Assembly (NCBI GenBank): GCA_013284265.1
Contig: JABTBR010000008.1
Span: 1-64,000 of the forward strand
Source: Oxalobacteraceae bacterium
Lineage (GTDB): Bacteria; Pseudomonadota; Gammaproteobacteria; Burkholderiales; Burkholderiaceae_D
DNA: 64,000 nt
Reading direction: 5' to 3'
Positions 19,829 to 29,420 of the stretch are shown here, in pieces. The notes beneath the pieces are model-generated. The model made no database searches and had not been told where the DNA came from. It saw only the letters and a program-made list of their open reading frames with translations. Within the stretch, counting starts at the first letter, position 1; the number at the start of each line of letters is the position of its first letter. Made by a program: the position numbers and the translations under genes.

Positions 19829-21901
19829 TCAGTTTGCTATCGGTGGCTTAGGTGTGGCCAACAGTTCCTTCATGCGTGCAAGACGCTCTTTCGGCGACAG
19901 AATCTCCGACTCCAGCGGCACGGCGGTGCCCACATCGAGTTCCATTTCCTTGATGAAGCGCGAGGGATCGCAATGGACTTGTTCGCCGGCGCGCTTGCGC
20001 TTCTTGCACCAGGTAATGTGCAGCGTGCGCTGGGCGCGGGTAATGCCCACATACATCAGACGGCGCTCTTCCTGCACCCGCGCGGCGATGCTCTCGGCCG
20101 GCGCATCGGGGTCGCCCTTGTGCGGCAAAATGCCCTCTTCCACGCCGACCAGGAACACGTGCGGATATTCCAGTCCTTTCGATGCATGCAGGGTGGACAT
20201 GCGCACCGCGTCCGGCTCTTCGTCCTGGCCTTCCAGCATCGACATCAAGGCCACCATCTGGGTCAGTTCCAGCACGTTCTTTTCGTCGCCGTCGCGGTCC
20301 TTGCCGCCCCGGCCGCGATCCTTCAGCCAGTTGGTAAATTCCAGCACGTTCTGCCACTTTCCCTGGGCCGCGCGCTCTTCGAACATATCGTAGAGATAGG
20401 ATTCGTAGTTGATCGCTTCGAGCAAGTCGTCCAGCACCTGGGCGGCGTTGTCGCCGCTGCCGCTCGGACCGGGCCGGCTGGCGCGCGCTTCAAGGTTGTT
20501 GATGAAGTTGCAGAACTCACGCAGCGGCAGCAGCTGGCGATCGTTCAGCTTGCCCTCGATGCCGCCCTTGAACACGGCTTCGAACAGCGAACACTGCCAT
20601 TGGCCCGAGAAGGTGCCCAGCGCTTCCAGCGTGGACTGGCCCACGCCACGGCGCGGTGTGGTCACGGCGCGGATAAAGGCGGGATCATCATCGGTATTGG
20701 CCAGCAGGCGCAGGTAGCTGATGATGTCCTTGATCTCGGCCTTGTCGAAGAAACTCTGGCCGCCGGAAATCGTGTAGGGAATCCGTTCCTTGCGCAGCGC
20801 CTGCTCGATGACGCGGGCCTGGTGGTTGCCGCGATACAAAATCGCATAATCCGACCACTTGTTCTTGCGGTCGAAATGGTCGGCGGAAATCATGATGCCC
20901 ACCTGCTCGGCTTCCTGATCGTCATTGCCCATGCCCAGCACCTTGATCGGTTCGCCCAGGCCGTGCTCGGACCACAGCGATTTTTCGAACAGCTTGGGAT
21001 TGTTGCCGATCACGGCATTGGCGGCCTGCAGGATGCGGGTGGTGGAGCGGTAGTTCTGCTCCAGCTTGATCACCTGCAGATCGGGAAAGTCCACCTGCAG
21101 GGTTTTCAGGTTTTCCACCGAAGCGCCGCGCCAGGCGTAGATGGCCTGGTCGTCATCGCCCACGGCGGTGAACATCGGTTTCTTGCCGATGCCCGTCACC
21201 ATCAGTTTCACCAGCTCGTACTGGCAGGTATTGGTGTCCTGGTACTCATCCATCAACAGATAGCGCAGACGGCGCTGCCACTTGTCGCGCACCGGTTCGT
21301 TATGACGGAACAATTCCACCGGCAGGCGGATCAGATCGTCGAAGTCCACCGCCTGATAGGCCGACAGCGTGGCCACATAGCTGCGGTAGATGCGGGCGGA
21401 CTGGGCCTCGTCCTCGTCCTTGGCTTGCGACAGCGCCAGCTCCGGGTCGATCAGGCCGTTTTTCCACAGCGAAATATCGGTCTGGATGCGGCGGATCAAC
21501 TGCTTGTCGGTGGTGATCGCCAGATCCTGGATCAGCGAACCGCAATCGTCGGCGTCCATGATGGAAAAACGGTCTTTGAGCCCCACGCCATTGGCTTCCT
21601 GGCGCAGGATTTTTACGCCCAGCGAGTGGAAGGTGGACACGGTCAGCTGCTTGGCCTGGCGCGGCTGCTTGAGCAGCTTGGCGATACGCTCCTGCATTTC
21701 CAGCGCGGCCTTGTTGGTGAAGGTCAAGGCGGCGATGGTGCGCGGATCGTAGCCGCGGTCTTCGATCAGGTGGGCGATCTTTTGCGTGATCACCCGGGTC
21801 TTGCCCGAGCCGGCGCCGGCCAGCACCAGACAGGGGCCGTCCAGGTAGGTCACCGCTTCGCTTTGCGGAATATTCAGGCCGAATTGTGGTGCTTTGGACA
21901 T
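19829..21901 (-). CDS. rep: ATP-dependent DNA helicase Rep (UvrD/Rep family)
   Basis: This 690-residue superfamily 1 3'-5' helicase helps forks past bound proteins. Walker A AGAGSGKTR lies near residue 30, the DEXX box is MDEYQDTN, the Q-motif-like start is GLNIPQSEAV, and motifs VGDDDQAIYAWRG, LEQNYRST and YVGITRAQ follow in order. The VHASKGLE-type motif V is STLHASKGLEYPHVF. Length and start (MSKAPQFGLN) suit Rep better than UvrD or PcrA, which are usually longer. Confidence 0.93.
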   Translation of the reverse strand: MSKAPQFGLNIPQSEAVTYLDGPCLVLAGAGSGKTRVITQKIAHLIEDRGYDPRTIAALTFTNKAALEMQERIAKLLKQPRQAKQLTVSTFHSLGVKILRQEANGVGLKDRFSIMDADDCGSLIQDLAITTDKQLIRRIQTDISLWKNGLIDPELALSQAKDEDEAQSARIYRSYVATLSAYQAVDFDDLIRLPVELFRHNEPVRDKWQRRLRYLLMDEYQDTNTCQYELVKLMVTGIGKKPMFTAVGDDDQAIYAWRGASVENLKTLQVDFPDLQVIKLEQNYRSTTRILQAANAVIGNNPKLFEKSLWSEHGLGEPIKVLGMGNDDQEAEQVGIMISADHFDRKNKWSDYAILYRGNHQARVIEQALRKERIPYTISGGQSFFDKAEIKDIISYLRLLANTDDDPAFIRAVTTPRRGVGQSTLEALGTFSGQWQCSLFEAVFKGGIEGKLNDRQLLPLREFCNFINNLEARASRPGPSGSGDNAAQVLDDLLEAINYESYLYDMFEERAAQGKWQNVLEFTNWLKDRGRGGKDRDGDEKNVLELTQMVALMSMLEGQDEEPDAVRMSTLHASKGLEYPHVFLVGVEEGILPHKGDPDAPAESIAARVQEERRLMYVGITRAQRTLHITWCKKRKRAGEQVHCDPSRFIKEMELDVGTAVPLESEILSPKERLARMKELLATPKPPIAN

Positions 21902-22082
21902 CGAGGGCGATCAGGCTGGGGCTTAGCCAGCCATTGTATCAGCGCTGCGGGACAGCGGCGCGGGCCGCTGACCAGCGCCAGCACGTGCCGCTGAGCAATG
22001 TCAGCGGCACGTCGCCGGGGAACTGGTTTCCTGCACTGCGGCGTGGCGCTACGGCGCCGCCGCGGTCTCTTGAAACGGGTTC

Positions 22083-23099
22083 TTAAAAGCCGCTCAGCAC
22101 GATCTTGCCGATGGTACGGTGGCTTTCCAGCGCGGCATGGGCGCGGCGCAGATTGGCGGCGTTGATCTTGCCGTAGACCTCGCCCAAGGTGGTTTTCAGC
22201 TTGCCGGCGTCGATCAGATCGGCCACTTCATTGAGCAGCTTGTGCTGTTCGATCATGTCCGGGGTGCCGAACATGGCGCGGGTGAACATCATTTCCCACA
22301 CAAAGGTCACGCTCTTGCCGAACAGTTTTTCCATCGGCAGCGGCTTGGTGTTGCTGACGATGCTGCACACGCCGCCTTGCGGAGCGATCAGTTCGGCGAT
22401 CGCGTCGAAATGCTGATCGGTATCGTTCAGGCACAGCACGTAGTCGACCTGATCCAGGCCCAAGGCCTTCAGCTGGGCCGGCATATCGCCGTTGTGGTCG
22501 ATGATGTGGTCGGCGCCCAGGTCGCGGCACCATTTGGCCGACTCGGCCCGCGAGGCGGTGGCGATCACGGTCAGGCCGGCCTGCTGCTTGGCCAGCTGGA
22601 TCGCGATCGAGCCGACGCCACCGGCGCCGCCGATGATCAGCACGCGCTTGCCGGCGTCGGCGCCGCCGCGGCGGATCGCCAGGCGGTCGAACAGCATTTC
22701 CCAGGCGGTGATCGCGGTCAGCGGCAGGGCGGCGGCATTGTTAAAGTCCAGGCTGGCTGGCTTGCGGCCCACGATGCGCTCATCGACCAGATGGTATTCG
22801 CTGTTGGAGCCGGGGCGGGTGATGCTGCCGGCGTAGTAGACCGGGTCGCCGACCTTGAACAGGGTCACGTCCGGACCGACCGCCGTCACCGTGCCGGCCG
22901 CGTCCCAGCCCAGCACGCGCGGGGCCGCTTCGTCCGGGCTCGGCTGGCTGCGCACCTTGGTGTCGACCGGATTGACCGAGATGGCTTCGATGCGCACCAG
23001 CAGGTCGTGGCCGGTGGCGACGGGCTGGTTCAGCTCCACGTCCTGCAGCGAGGCAGGGTTGTTGATCGGGAGGTAGGCGGTGAGGCCGATGGCTTTCAT
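22083..23099 (-). CDS. Zinc-free alcohol dehydrogenase/quinone oxidoreductase family protein
   Basis: This 338-residue medium-chain dehydrogenase/reductase has an NADPH-binding IIGGAGGVGSIAIQLAKQ motif near 155 and a GroES-like N-terminus with VNPVDTKVR. The catalytic-zinc cysteine is absent, as expected for the quinone oxidoreductase-like (ZADH1) branch. The substrate is unknown. It is divergent from a LysR regulator 75 bases away, which probably controls it. Confidence 0.9.
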   Translation of the reverse strand: MKAIGLTAYLPINNPASLQDVELNQPVATGHDLLVRIEAISVNPVDTKVRSQPSPDEAAPRVLGWDAAGTVTAVGPDVTLFKVGDPVYYAGSITRPGSNSEYHLVDERIVGRKPASLDFNNAAALPLTAITAWEMLFDRLAIRRGGADAGKRVLIIGGAGGVGSIAIQLAKQQAGLTVIATASRAESAKWCRDLGADHIIDHNGDMPAQLKALGLDQVDYVLCLNDTDQHFDAIAELIAPQGGVCSIVSNTKPLPMEKLFGKSVTFVWEMMFTRAMFGTPDMIEQHKLLNEVADLIDAGKLKTTLGEVYGKINAANLRRAHAALESHRTIGKIVLSGF

Positions 23100-23174
23100 G
23101 GTATTTCCTGGAAAAGTGATTGATGACGCAGTCTAAAGCGCCCGCATTGAATTGATAATTGGCATAATGATGAA

Positions 23175-24104
23175 ATGACTCTTCAGCAAAACAAGCAAAT
23201 GACGCTGGATCTGACCGACGTCGCCCTGTTCGTGCGGGTCTGCGCCACGCGCAACCTGTCCGCCGCCGGGCGCGAATTCGGTCTGTCACCCGCCGCCTCG
23301 AGCGCGCGCATGGCCCAGCTGGAAAAGCGCCTGGGCGCGCGCCTGCTGCACCGGACCACGCGCCACATCGCCGTGACCCAGGACGGCGATCTGTTCCTGG
23401 AAAAAGCCCTGCTGCTGCTGGAAGCGGCCGAGCAGGCCAGCGCCTCGGTCGGCCTGTCCGCCAGCGAACCGCAGGGCTTGCTGCGGGTGGCCGCCTCGGT
23501 CACGTTCGGCCGCTCCTATCTGATGCCGGCGGTGGCGCAATTCCTGCGCGAATATCCCGGCGTGCAGCTCGACTTGCGCCTGTCCGACACGATGATCGAT
23601 CTGGCTTCAAACGGCATCGACGTGGCGGTACGGATCGGTCCGCTGCGTGATTCGGCGCTGGTGGCGCGGGTGCTGGCGCCCAGCCGCATCGTCATGGTCG
23701 CCTCGCCGGACTACCTGCGCCAGCATGGCACACCGGTCCATCCCGACGAACTGCCGCAACACCAATGCCTGTCACTGGAAGGGCGCAGCCTGTGGCGCCT
23801 GAGCGATCCGGATGGCGGCGAACACAAGCAGCGCGTCAACGGCCGCTTCCGCAGCGACAATGGCGAGGCGCTGCGCGACGCCGCCGTCGACGGGCTCGGC
23901 ATCTCGATGCTGGCCACCTGGCTGGTGGCGGAACAACTGCGCAGCGGTGCGCTGGTGAAGATCATGACGGAGTTCGCGGCGGAGGATTCGGTCATCTCCG
24001 CGCAGTATTTGCACCGCCAGTTTTTGCCGCCGAAGAGCAAGGCCTTCATCGATTTTTTCAGCGCACGCTTCGGTCCCGAACCGTTCTGGGATGTGCCGGG
24101 CTGA
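23175..24104 (+). CDS. LysR family transcriptional regulator
   Basis: It has 309 residues. The N-terminal winged helix (LFVRVCATRNLSAAGREFGLSPAASSARMAQLEKRLG) is typical of the DsdA/CrgA-like branch. The C-terminal co-inducer domain contains LPQHQCLSLEG and DGLGISMLATWL. ATG at 23175 or 23199 could be the start. Divergent placement suggests it regulates the oxidoreductase gene, the common LysR pattern, and the 75-base gap must hold both promoters. The inducer is unknown. Confidence 0.92.
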   Translation: MTLQQNKQMTLDLTDVALFVRVCATRNLSAAGREFGLSPAASSARMAQLEKRLGARLLHRTTRHIAVTQDGDLFLEKALLLLEAAEQASASVGLSASEPQGLLRVAASVTFGRSYLMPAVAQFLREYPGVQLDLRLSDTMIDLASNGIDVAVRIGPLRDSALVARVLAPSRIVMVASPDYLRQHGTPVHPDELPQHQCLSLEGRSLWRLSDPDGGEHKQRVNGRFRSDNGEALRDAAVDGLGISMLATWLVAEQLRSGALVKIMTEFAAEDSVISAQYLHRQFLPPKSKAFIDFFSARFGPEPFWDVPG

Positions 24105-24221
24105 AGCCGCCAAGGCGGCGCCCTGGCCCGGCCATGATGCAACGCAGCCATCATTGGTCGCAAGTTGCAGTACCATGCAGGGATAGGGCGCGTTGCGCGC
24201 CTGCTTTCAAGATGGTGTCAC

Positions 24222-24704
24222 ATGAACTTTGAACATTTAATAGAAATTAACGATCCGCTCAATCCACTGATCGAGGCACTGTCCTTGGAGCAACTGTGGC
24301 GCGGTCTGGTGCTGCGTGCGGAGTCGCCCAAGCTGTTCGTGCCGCATCTGGACGAATGCATCATCAGCGAGCGCACCGAACTGGGTTTCAAGCGCCGCCT
24401 GCGCTATGGCGAGCTGGTGATTGAGGACAAGGTCTTCCTCGACCCGCTGCATCAGGTGCGCTACCAGGTTGCGGCCCAGCAAGACATCAGCGCTTCCAGC
24501 CTGACGATGACGATCGAATTGCCGCACCCGGACACGCCCTTCGTGCGTTTCCTGTACGAGGACGGCCACGATGCCGCCACCGACGAAGCCAATGCCATGT
24601 ACGACGAATTCCGCCGTTCCGCCTATCAGGAATCGGATATCGATACCGTGCGCATCCTGCGCGAAATGGCCATCGAAGGCCGCCTGGACGCGCTGCTGAA
24701 CTAA
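24222..24704 (+). CDS. SRPBCC family protein (DUF1857/AtaL-like)
   Basis: This 160-residue soluble protein starts MNFEHLIEINDPLNPLIEAL. The opening 'NDP...LT..QLW.GL..R' pattern and the later 'DTPFVRFLYEDG' are marks of the DUF1857 group of START-like (SRPBCC) ligand-binding proteins. The C-terminal helix DTVRILREMAIEGRLDAL closes the fold. The ligand is unknown. The ATG at 24222 was chosen because the upstream extension (to 24165) does not look like the family. Confidence 0.85.
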   Translation: MNFEHLIEINDPLNPLIEALSLEQLWRGLVLRAESPKLFVPHLDECIISERTELGFKRRLRYGELVIEDKVFLDPLHQVRYQVAAQQDISASSLTMTIELPHPDTPFVRFLYEDGHDAATDEANAMYDEFRRSAYQESDIDTVRILREMAIEGRLDALLN

Positions 24705-24712
24705 TTGCGCTC

Positions 24713-24789
24713 CGCCGGGCTGATACGCCCAGTGGTACAGCGCCGGGCTTACGCGCCCAGTTTACGCCGCCGGGCTTACACGCCCGGCG
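24713..24789. repeat. Three tandem 27-28 bp hairpin repeats
   Basis: CGCCGGGC-TNAYRC-GCCC recurs at 24713, 24741 and 24768, spaced 28 and 27 bases. Each unit can fold as GGGC/GCCC; the last is best (GCCGGGC/GCCCGGC). The third unit overlaps the stop codon and last codons of the convergent flavoprotein gene. It probably acts as a serial terminator between convergent genes. Confidence 0.75.
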
Positions 24790-26212
24790 TGCAATCCGGA
24801 CACTCCGGCCGGTTTTCCTGGTGCACCAATTGGTGCGCCAGATCGCGCAAGGCCGTGCGCACGCCCTCCTCGACAACGGGATGGTAAAACGGCATGTCCA
24901 GCATCTGATCCACCGTCAGCCGCGCCTGGCAGGCCCAGGCCAGCAGATGGGCCAGATGTTCGGCGCGCGGCCCGGCCAGCTCGGCGCCCAGGAAACGCCC
25001 GCTCCCCAATTCCCCATACACCCGCAGCATGCCGTGGTTTTGCAGCATGACCCGGCTGCGCCCCTGATTTTCGAACGACACCTGGCCGAACACAAAACGG
25101 CCCGCATGACTGGCGCACAATTCCTTGTAGCTGGCGCCCAGGGTGGCGATCTGCGGCTCGCAAAACGCCACCGTCAATGGTGTGCGGCGCAGGCCGGGTG
25201 TGACCTGCGGATAGCGCGCCGCATTGTCGCCGGCGATCTTGCCCTGGTCGGCCGCCTCCGGCAGCAAGGGCCGCTCATCGTCGGCATCGCCGGCGATGAA
25301 GATGGCGCTGCCGCCGCATTGCATGGTGTGCTTGTCGTAGATGGGCACGCCATCTTTGTCCAGCGCCAGCCCCGTGTGTTCAAGTCCCAAGTTATCCACA
25401 TTGGGCGCACGGCCGATGGCGCTGAGCACGTAGCTGAAGCGCTCGCTGTGCTCGCCCTTGGCATCCGAGCTGCGCAGCAGCAGTTGTTCTCCCTCCTTTT
25501 CCACGCTGGCGATCGTCACGCCGAAGCGCAGATCCAGTTCCAGCCCCAGCGCGCGGGCGGCGCTGTCGCGCACGGCCGGGTCGCTCAGCTGCGCCACGCT
25601 GCTGCCGCGTGCAAAAATGCTCACGCGCACGCCCAGACGGTGCAAGGCCTGCCCCAGTTCCAGCCCGATCACGCCGGAGCCAACCACGGCCACCGAATCG
25701 GGCAGCGTGGTCCAGTCGAATACCGCATCGCTGATGATCACGCGCGGCCCCGCTTTTTTCCAGTCATCCGGCACTTTGGCGCGCGAGCCGGTGGCGATGA
25801 CCACGCTGTCGGCCTGCACCACCGTATGCTCGCCCACCTGCAGGCGATTCGCATCCAGGAAGCGCGCGTGGCCCAGCAAGCGGTCTTCCTCGGGGATATG
25901 TTCCATGCCTTCGAGCACAAAGCCGACAAAGCGGTCGCGCTCGCTGCGCACCCTGGCCATTACGGCCTCGCCATCAATGCGCACACCTTGCGGATGCACG
26001 CCAAAGGCGGGCGCCGCGCTCAGCGCGTGGGCCGCTTCGGCGGCCGCGATCAAGAGCTTGCTGGGCATGCAACCGACCCGCGCGCAAGTGGTGCCGTAGT
26101 GCCCGCTTTCGATCAGCACGGCGCGTTTTCCCGCCAGCCGGGCGGCCCGGTAAGCGGACAAACCGGCGGTGCCGGCTCCAATGACAGCCACTTCGGTACT
26201 GAGTGTTTTCAT
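24776..26212 (-). CDS. Dihydrolipoyl dehydrogenase-like flavoprotein
   Basis: This 478-residue pyridine nucleotide-disulfide oxidoreductase has a FAD site IGAGTAGLSAYRAA and redox-active cysteines CARVGC. It also has the NAD site VGSGVIGLELGQ, a second FAD motif AIFIAGDADDERPLL, and the C-terminal active-site histidine in FYHPVVEEG. The protein ends with an unusual CPDC cysteine pair. No 2-oxoacid dehydrogenase genes are near, so the class is clear but the partner is not. It is probably a standalone paralogue of Lpd. Confidence 0.88.
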   Translation of the reverse strand: MKTLSTEVAVIGAGTAGLSAYRAARLAGKRAVLIESGHYGTTCARVGCMPSKLLIAAAEAAHALSAAPAFGVHPQGVRIDGEAVMARVRSERDRFVGFVLEGMEHIPEEDRLLGHARFLDANRLQVGEHTVVQADSVVIATGSRAKVPDDWKKAGPRVIISDAVFDWTTLPDSVAVVGSGVIGLELGQALHRLGVRVSIFARGSSVAQLSDPAVRDSAARALGLELDLRFGVTIASVEKEGEQLLLRSSDAKGEHSERFSYVLSAIGRAPNVDNLGLEHTGLALDKDGVPIYDKHTMQCGGSAIFIAGDADDERPLLPEAADQGKIAGDNAARYPQVTPGLRRTPLTVAFCEPQIATLGASYKELCASHAGRFVFGQVSFENQGRSRVMLQNHGMLRVYGELGSGRFLGAELAGPRAEHLAHLLAWACQARLTVDQMLDMPFYHPVVEEGVRTALRDLAHQLVHQENRPECPDCTPGV

Positions 26213-26341
26213 AAAGGCATCCTGTGCACAAAGCGGAAGATTTCTTGGGGAATACTATACCCCGCTTGCGAATTCCGGTTTTCCTTTGAAGAAAAGCGTA
26301 TTAGTATTACTTATCCGAATTACTTATTATAAGTACAGCTT

Positions 26342-27244
26342 ATGAAAAACCTGGATTATCGTGCGCTGGCCGTATTGGATGCGGTGGCCAGCCAGGGCAG
26401 TTTTGAGAAGGCGGCGCTGGCCTTGGGCATCAGCCAGTCGGCGGTATCGCAACGCATCAAGGCATTGGAAGATGCCAGTGGCCGCCTGCTGATCGTGCGC
26501 GGCGCCCCCGCCGTCCCGACTGGCCTGGGGCAGCGTCTGGTCTCGCACCATCGTAACGTCAAGCTGATGGAGGCGGCGCTCGATATCGACCTGGGCAAGC
26601 GCGTCAGCATGCCGGAAATCGCCCTGGCCATCGATGCGGCCAGTCTGGCCACCTGGTTCCCGCCCTGCTTGCTGCCGCTGCTGTCGCCGCCGCGCTGCCA
26701 GCTCGATGTGCAGTTGGCCGATCAGGCGCTGGCTTTGCATCTGGTCAATGAGGGCAGCGTGTTTGCCTGCGTGGCGGCGGCCTCGGGCACGCCGCCAGCG
26801 GCGGCGAACGGGCCGACGGTCACGCCGCTGGGGCTGATGCGCTATGTCTGCGTGGCGACGCCGGCGTTTGCCGGGCACTGGTTTGGCGATGGTTTTTCCG
26901 TCGAAGCGGCGCAACTGGCGCCGGCGGTGGTCAGCGAGCCGGAACTGATGGCGCGCTTCATGGCCGAGGTGCTGGGCGTGCGCACGCAGATTCCGCGCCA
27001 CCGCATGCCGGTGTCGCCGGCCTTGCAGGAATGTATCAACGGTGGATTGGCTTACGGGCTGTTGCCGCTGTCCCAGGTGGCGCCGGCGCTGGAAAGCGAA
27101 CGTTTGATCGACCTGGCGCCGGGCCGCCATGTGGACGTGGCGCTGAACTGGCATGCCTGGAATCTGGATACGCCGTTTACCCGCGCGCTGTCCGAACAGG
27201 TGGTGGCGACGGCGCAGCGGATGCTGCTGCCGATAGACGCTTGA
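26342..27244 (+). CDS. argP: LysR family regulator ArgP
   Basis: This 300-residue LysR regulator has the ArgP/IciA start (MKNLDYRALAVLDAVASQGSFEKAA) and GISQSAVSQRIKALED. In other bacteria ArgP senses lysine/arginine and drives the exporter argO. No exporter gene is next to it here; the neighbour is the divergent flavoprotein gene 129 bases away. Orthology is by overall pattern. Confidence 0.87.
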   Translation: MKNLDYRALAVLDAVASQGSFEKAALALGISQSAVSQRIKALEDASGRLLIVRGAPAVPTGLGQRLVSHHRNVKLMEAALDIDLGKRVSMPEIALAIDAASLATWFPPCLLPLLSPPRCQLDVQLADQALALHLVNEGSVFACVAAASGTPPAAANGPTVTPLGLMRYVCVATPAFAGHWFGDGFSVEAAQLAPAVVSEPELMARFMAEVLGVRTQIPRHRMPVSPALQECINGGLAYGLLPLSQVAPALESERLIDLAPGRHVDVALNWHAWNLDTPFTRALSEQVVATAQRMLLPIDA

Positions 27245-27276
27245 AATAGCTTCTCAGGTGCCGGCGACGCGTTTGG

Positions 27277-27339
27277 AACCCACGGCTTAAATCTGGGGTC
27301 TGACCCGGCGGGTCAGACCCCGGCTCTTTGCCGTGGGTT
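27277..27339. repeat. Dispersed palindromic repeat, copy 3
   Basis: AACCCACGGC to GCCGTGGGTT with the inner GGGGTCTGACCC palindrome, 63 bp, almost identical to copy 1 in the same orientation. It lies between the convergent ends of argP and priA, where it could terminate both. Confidence 0.85.
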
Positions 27340-27386
27340 TTAAAGAGGCCGGCGGCCCCTTTCAAGTTACCCCATTCAAGCCGGCA

Positions 27387-29420
27387 TCAAATATCCAGCG
27401 GATCAACTTCCAGCGACCACTTCACGCGGCTCTTCATCTGCCGCAGAGTGAGCAACCACTCTCGCAGAAAGTGTTGCAGCGCGGGCCTGGACGGCGACTC
27501 GACCAGCAGCTGGGCACGGTCCACATTGTGTACCCGCGTCATGCTCATCGGAATCGGATCATTGACCGTGATACCAGGATGCTCCATGCAATCGCGCGCC
27601 ATCGTCAAGAATTCGATGGCCGTGGCCAGCTCCGGCGCCTCGGCCCGCAACAGGGCCTGGAACAGATACGGCGGCAAATCCGCCTGCTCGCGCTCCTCCA
27701 GCAAGGCGGTGGCGAAGTGGTCGTAATCGTGATTGACCACCGCCCCATACAGCGGATGCTGGGGATAGCGGGTCTGGATCAGCACCTCGCTGGCGCTGCC
27801 GCCCTCGATCTGGGCCGAGCGCCCGGCCCGGCCCGCCACCTGCATCAGTTGCGCGAACAGGCGCTCACTGGCGCGGTAATCCTGCGAGAACAGCGCCGTA
27901 TCCGGATTCAAAATCCCCACCAGGGTCAGCTTCTTGAAGTCATGGCCCTTGGCGACCATCTGGGTGCCGATCAGGATATCCACTTCGCCCCGGTGCACCG
28001 TATCGAACGCGGCCTGTGCGCTGCCCTTGCGCCGGGTTGAATCGGCGTCGATGCGCAGCACCCGCGCTTCCGGGAACAGCGCCTGCAAACCCTCCTCCAC
28101 GCGCTGGGTGCCACGCCCCAGCGGTTGCAGGTCCACATTGCCGCAAGTCGGGCAATGACGCGGTATGCGCATCTCCAGGCTGCAATGGTGGCAGCGCAGC
28201 CGGTGCTCCGGCTTGTGCAGCACCATGAAGGAGGTGCAGCGGGTGCAATCGCTGATCCAGCCGCAGGACTCGCAGCAGATCACCGGCGCATAGCCGCGCC
28301 GGTTCAGGAACAGCAAGGACTGCTCGCCGCGCTCCATGCGCAGCTTCAGCGCCGCGATCAATTGCGAGGTCAGGCCATCCTTGGGCTTGTCGCGCTCCAT
28401 GTCCAGCAGCGCCACCCGCGGCAGCACGGCGTTGCGCACGGCGCGCTCGCGCAGTTCCAGCTTGCGGTAGCGGCCATTGTGGGCGTGGTGCCAGGTTTCC
28501 AGCGAGGGTGTGGCAGAACCGAGCACGATCGGGATGCGCAACTGCCAGGCGCGCCACACGGCCAGGTCGCGCGCCGAATAGCGCAAGCCTTCCTGCTGCT
28601 TGTAGGAAGGATCGTGCTCCTCGTCGATGACGATCAGTTTCAAATGCGGCAGCGAGGCCAGGATCGCCAGCCGCGTCCCCAAAATAATCCGTGCCTGGCC
28701 CTGGTGCGCGGCCAGCCAGTGCAGCATGCGCTCGCCTTCGGACAGGCTGCTGTGCAGGGTGGCCAGCATCACGCCGGGGAAGCGTGCGCGGATATTGCCT
28801 TCCAGCTGGGGCGTCAGATTGATTTCGGGAACCAGGATCAGGATCTGGCCCTGCGGTTCGCGCGCCAGCACCTGGGCGCAGGCTTGCAGATACACCTCGG
28901 TCTTGCCGCTGCCGGTCACGCCGTACAGCAGGGTGGGGGTGAAGCCGACGGCGCCGCCGATGGCGTCGGCCGCCTCTTGCTGAGCCGGATTGAGTTGGGG
29001 CATGTCGAGCGGGGTGCCGTCGTGCTCATCCTTGAGTTTGGCCAGCTTCTTCAGCGCGCGGTCCAGCGCCACCGTGGTCAGCACGCGCAGATTCTTGGGC
29101 AGGCCGGGCAGGGCCACCTCGCCCAGCGGACGCTGATAGTAGTCGGCGGCAAAGCTGGCCAGCGCCAGCCATTTGTCCGACAGCGGCGACAGCTGGCTGC
29201 GCACGGCCAGCACATCCTTGAGCTTTTCCTCGGGCACCTCGCTCGATTCGGCGATGGCCACGATCAGGCCCATCACCTCGCGCCGGGCGAAGGGCACCAG
29301 CGCCAGCTGCCCCACCTGGGGTAATTCTTCCTGCAAGCCTTGCCAGCGGTAATCGAAGACGGCATTGAGCGGCGTATCGAGCGCGATCTGCAGAATGCAA
29401 TGTGTAGAAATGCCCTGCAT
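27387..29420 (-). CDS. priA: Primosomal protein N' (replication restart helicase PriA)
   Basis: This 677-residue superfamily 2 helicase restarts stalled forks. Walker A is GVTGSGKTEVYL near residue 167 and the DEEHD box is near 264. The zinc region of paired cysteines (CCESCGWISDCTRC, CHHC, CPTC) runs from about 380 to 427. A start as MQGISTHCILQ with the 3'-binding N-terminal domain is complete. Its promoter must lie in the DnaA-box-rich region upstream. Confidence 0.96.
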   Translation of the reverse strand: MQGISTHCILQIALDTPLNAVFDYRWQGLQEELPQVGQLALVPFARREVMGLIVAIAESSEVPEEKLKDVLAVRSQLSPLSDKWLALASFAADYYQRPLGEVALPGLPKNLRVLTTVALDRALKKLAKLKDEHDGTPLDMPQLNPAQQEAADAIGGAVGFTPTLLYGVTGSGKTEVYLQACAQVLAREPQGQILILVPEINLTPQLEGNIRARFPGVMLATLHSSLSEGERMLHWLAAHQGQARIILGTRLAILASLPHLKLIVIDEEHDPSYKQQEGLRYSARDLAVWRAWQLRIPIVLGSATPSLETWHHAHNGRYRKLELRERAVRNAVLPRVALLDMERDKPKDGLTSQLIAALKLRMERGEQSLLFLNRRGYAPVICCESCGWISDCTRCTSFMVLHKPEHRLRCHHCSLEMRIPRHCPTCGNVDLQPLGRGTQRVEEGLQALFPEARVLRIDADSTRRKGSAQAAFDTVHRGEVDILIGTQMVAKGHDFKKLTLVGILNPDTALFSQDYRASERLFAQLMQVAGRAGRSAQIEGGSASEVLIQTRYPQHPLYGAVVNHDYDHFATALLEEREQADLPPYLFQALLRAEAPELATAIEFLTMARDCMEHPGITVNDPIPMSMTRVHNVDRAQLLVESPSRPALQHFLREWLLTLRQMKSRVKWSLEVDPLDI

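Noticed and set aside
24713-24789. A small CRISPR-like array
   Set aside because: Only three units without unique spacers of regular length; each unit is a hairpin and overlaps a stop codon. No cas genes are present.
24776-26212. Mercuric reductase
   Set aside because: The redox motif resembles it, but the N-terminal metal-binding domain and the standard C-terminal vicinal CC pair are missing, and no mer genes are near. The terminal CPDC does not match.
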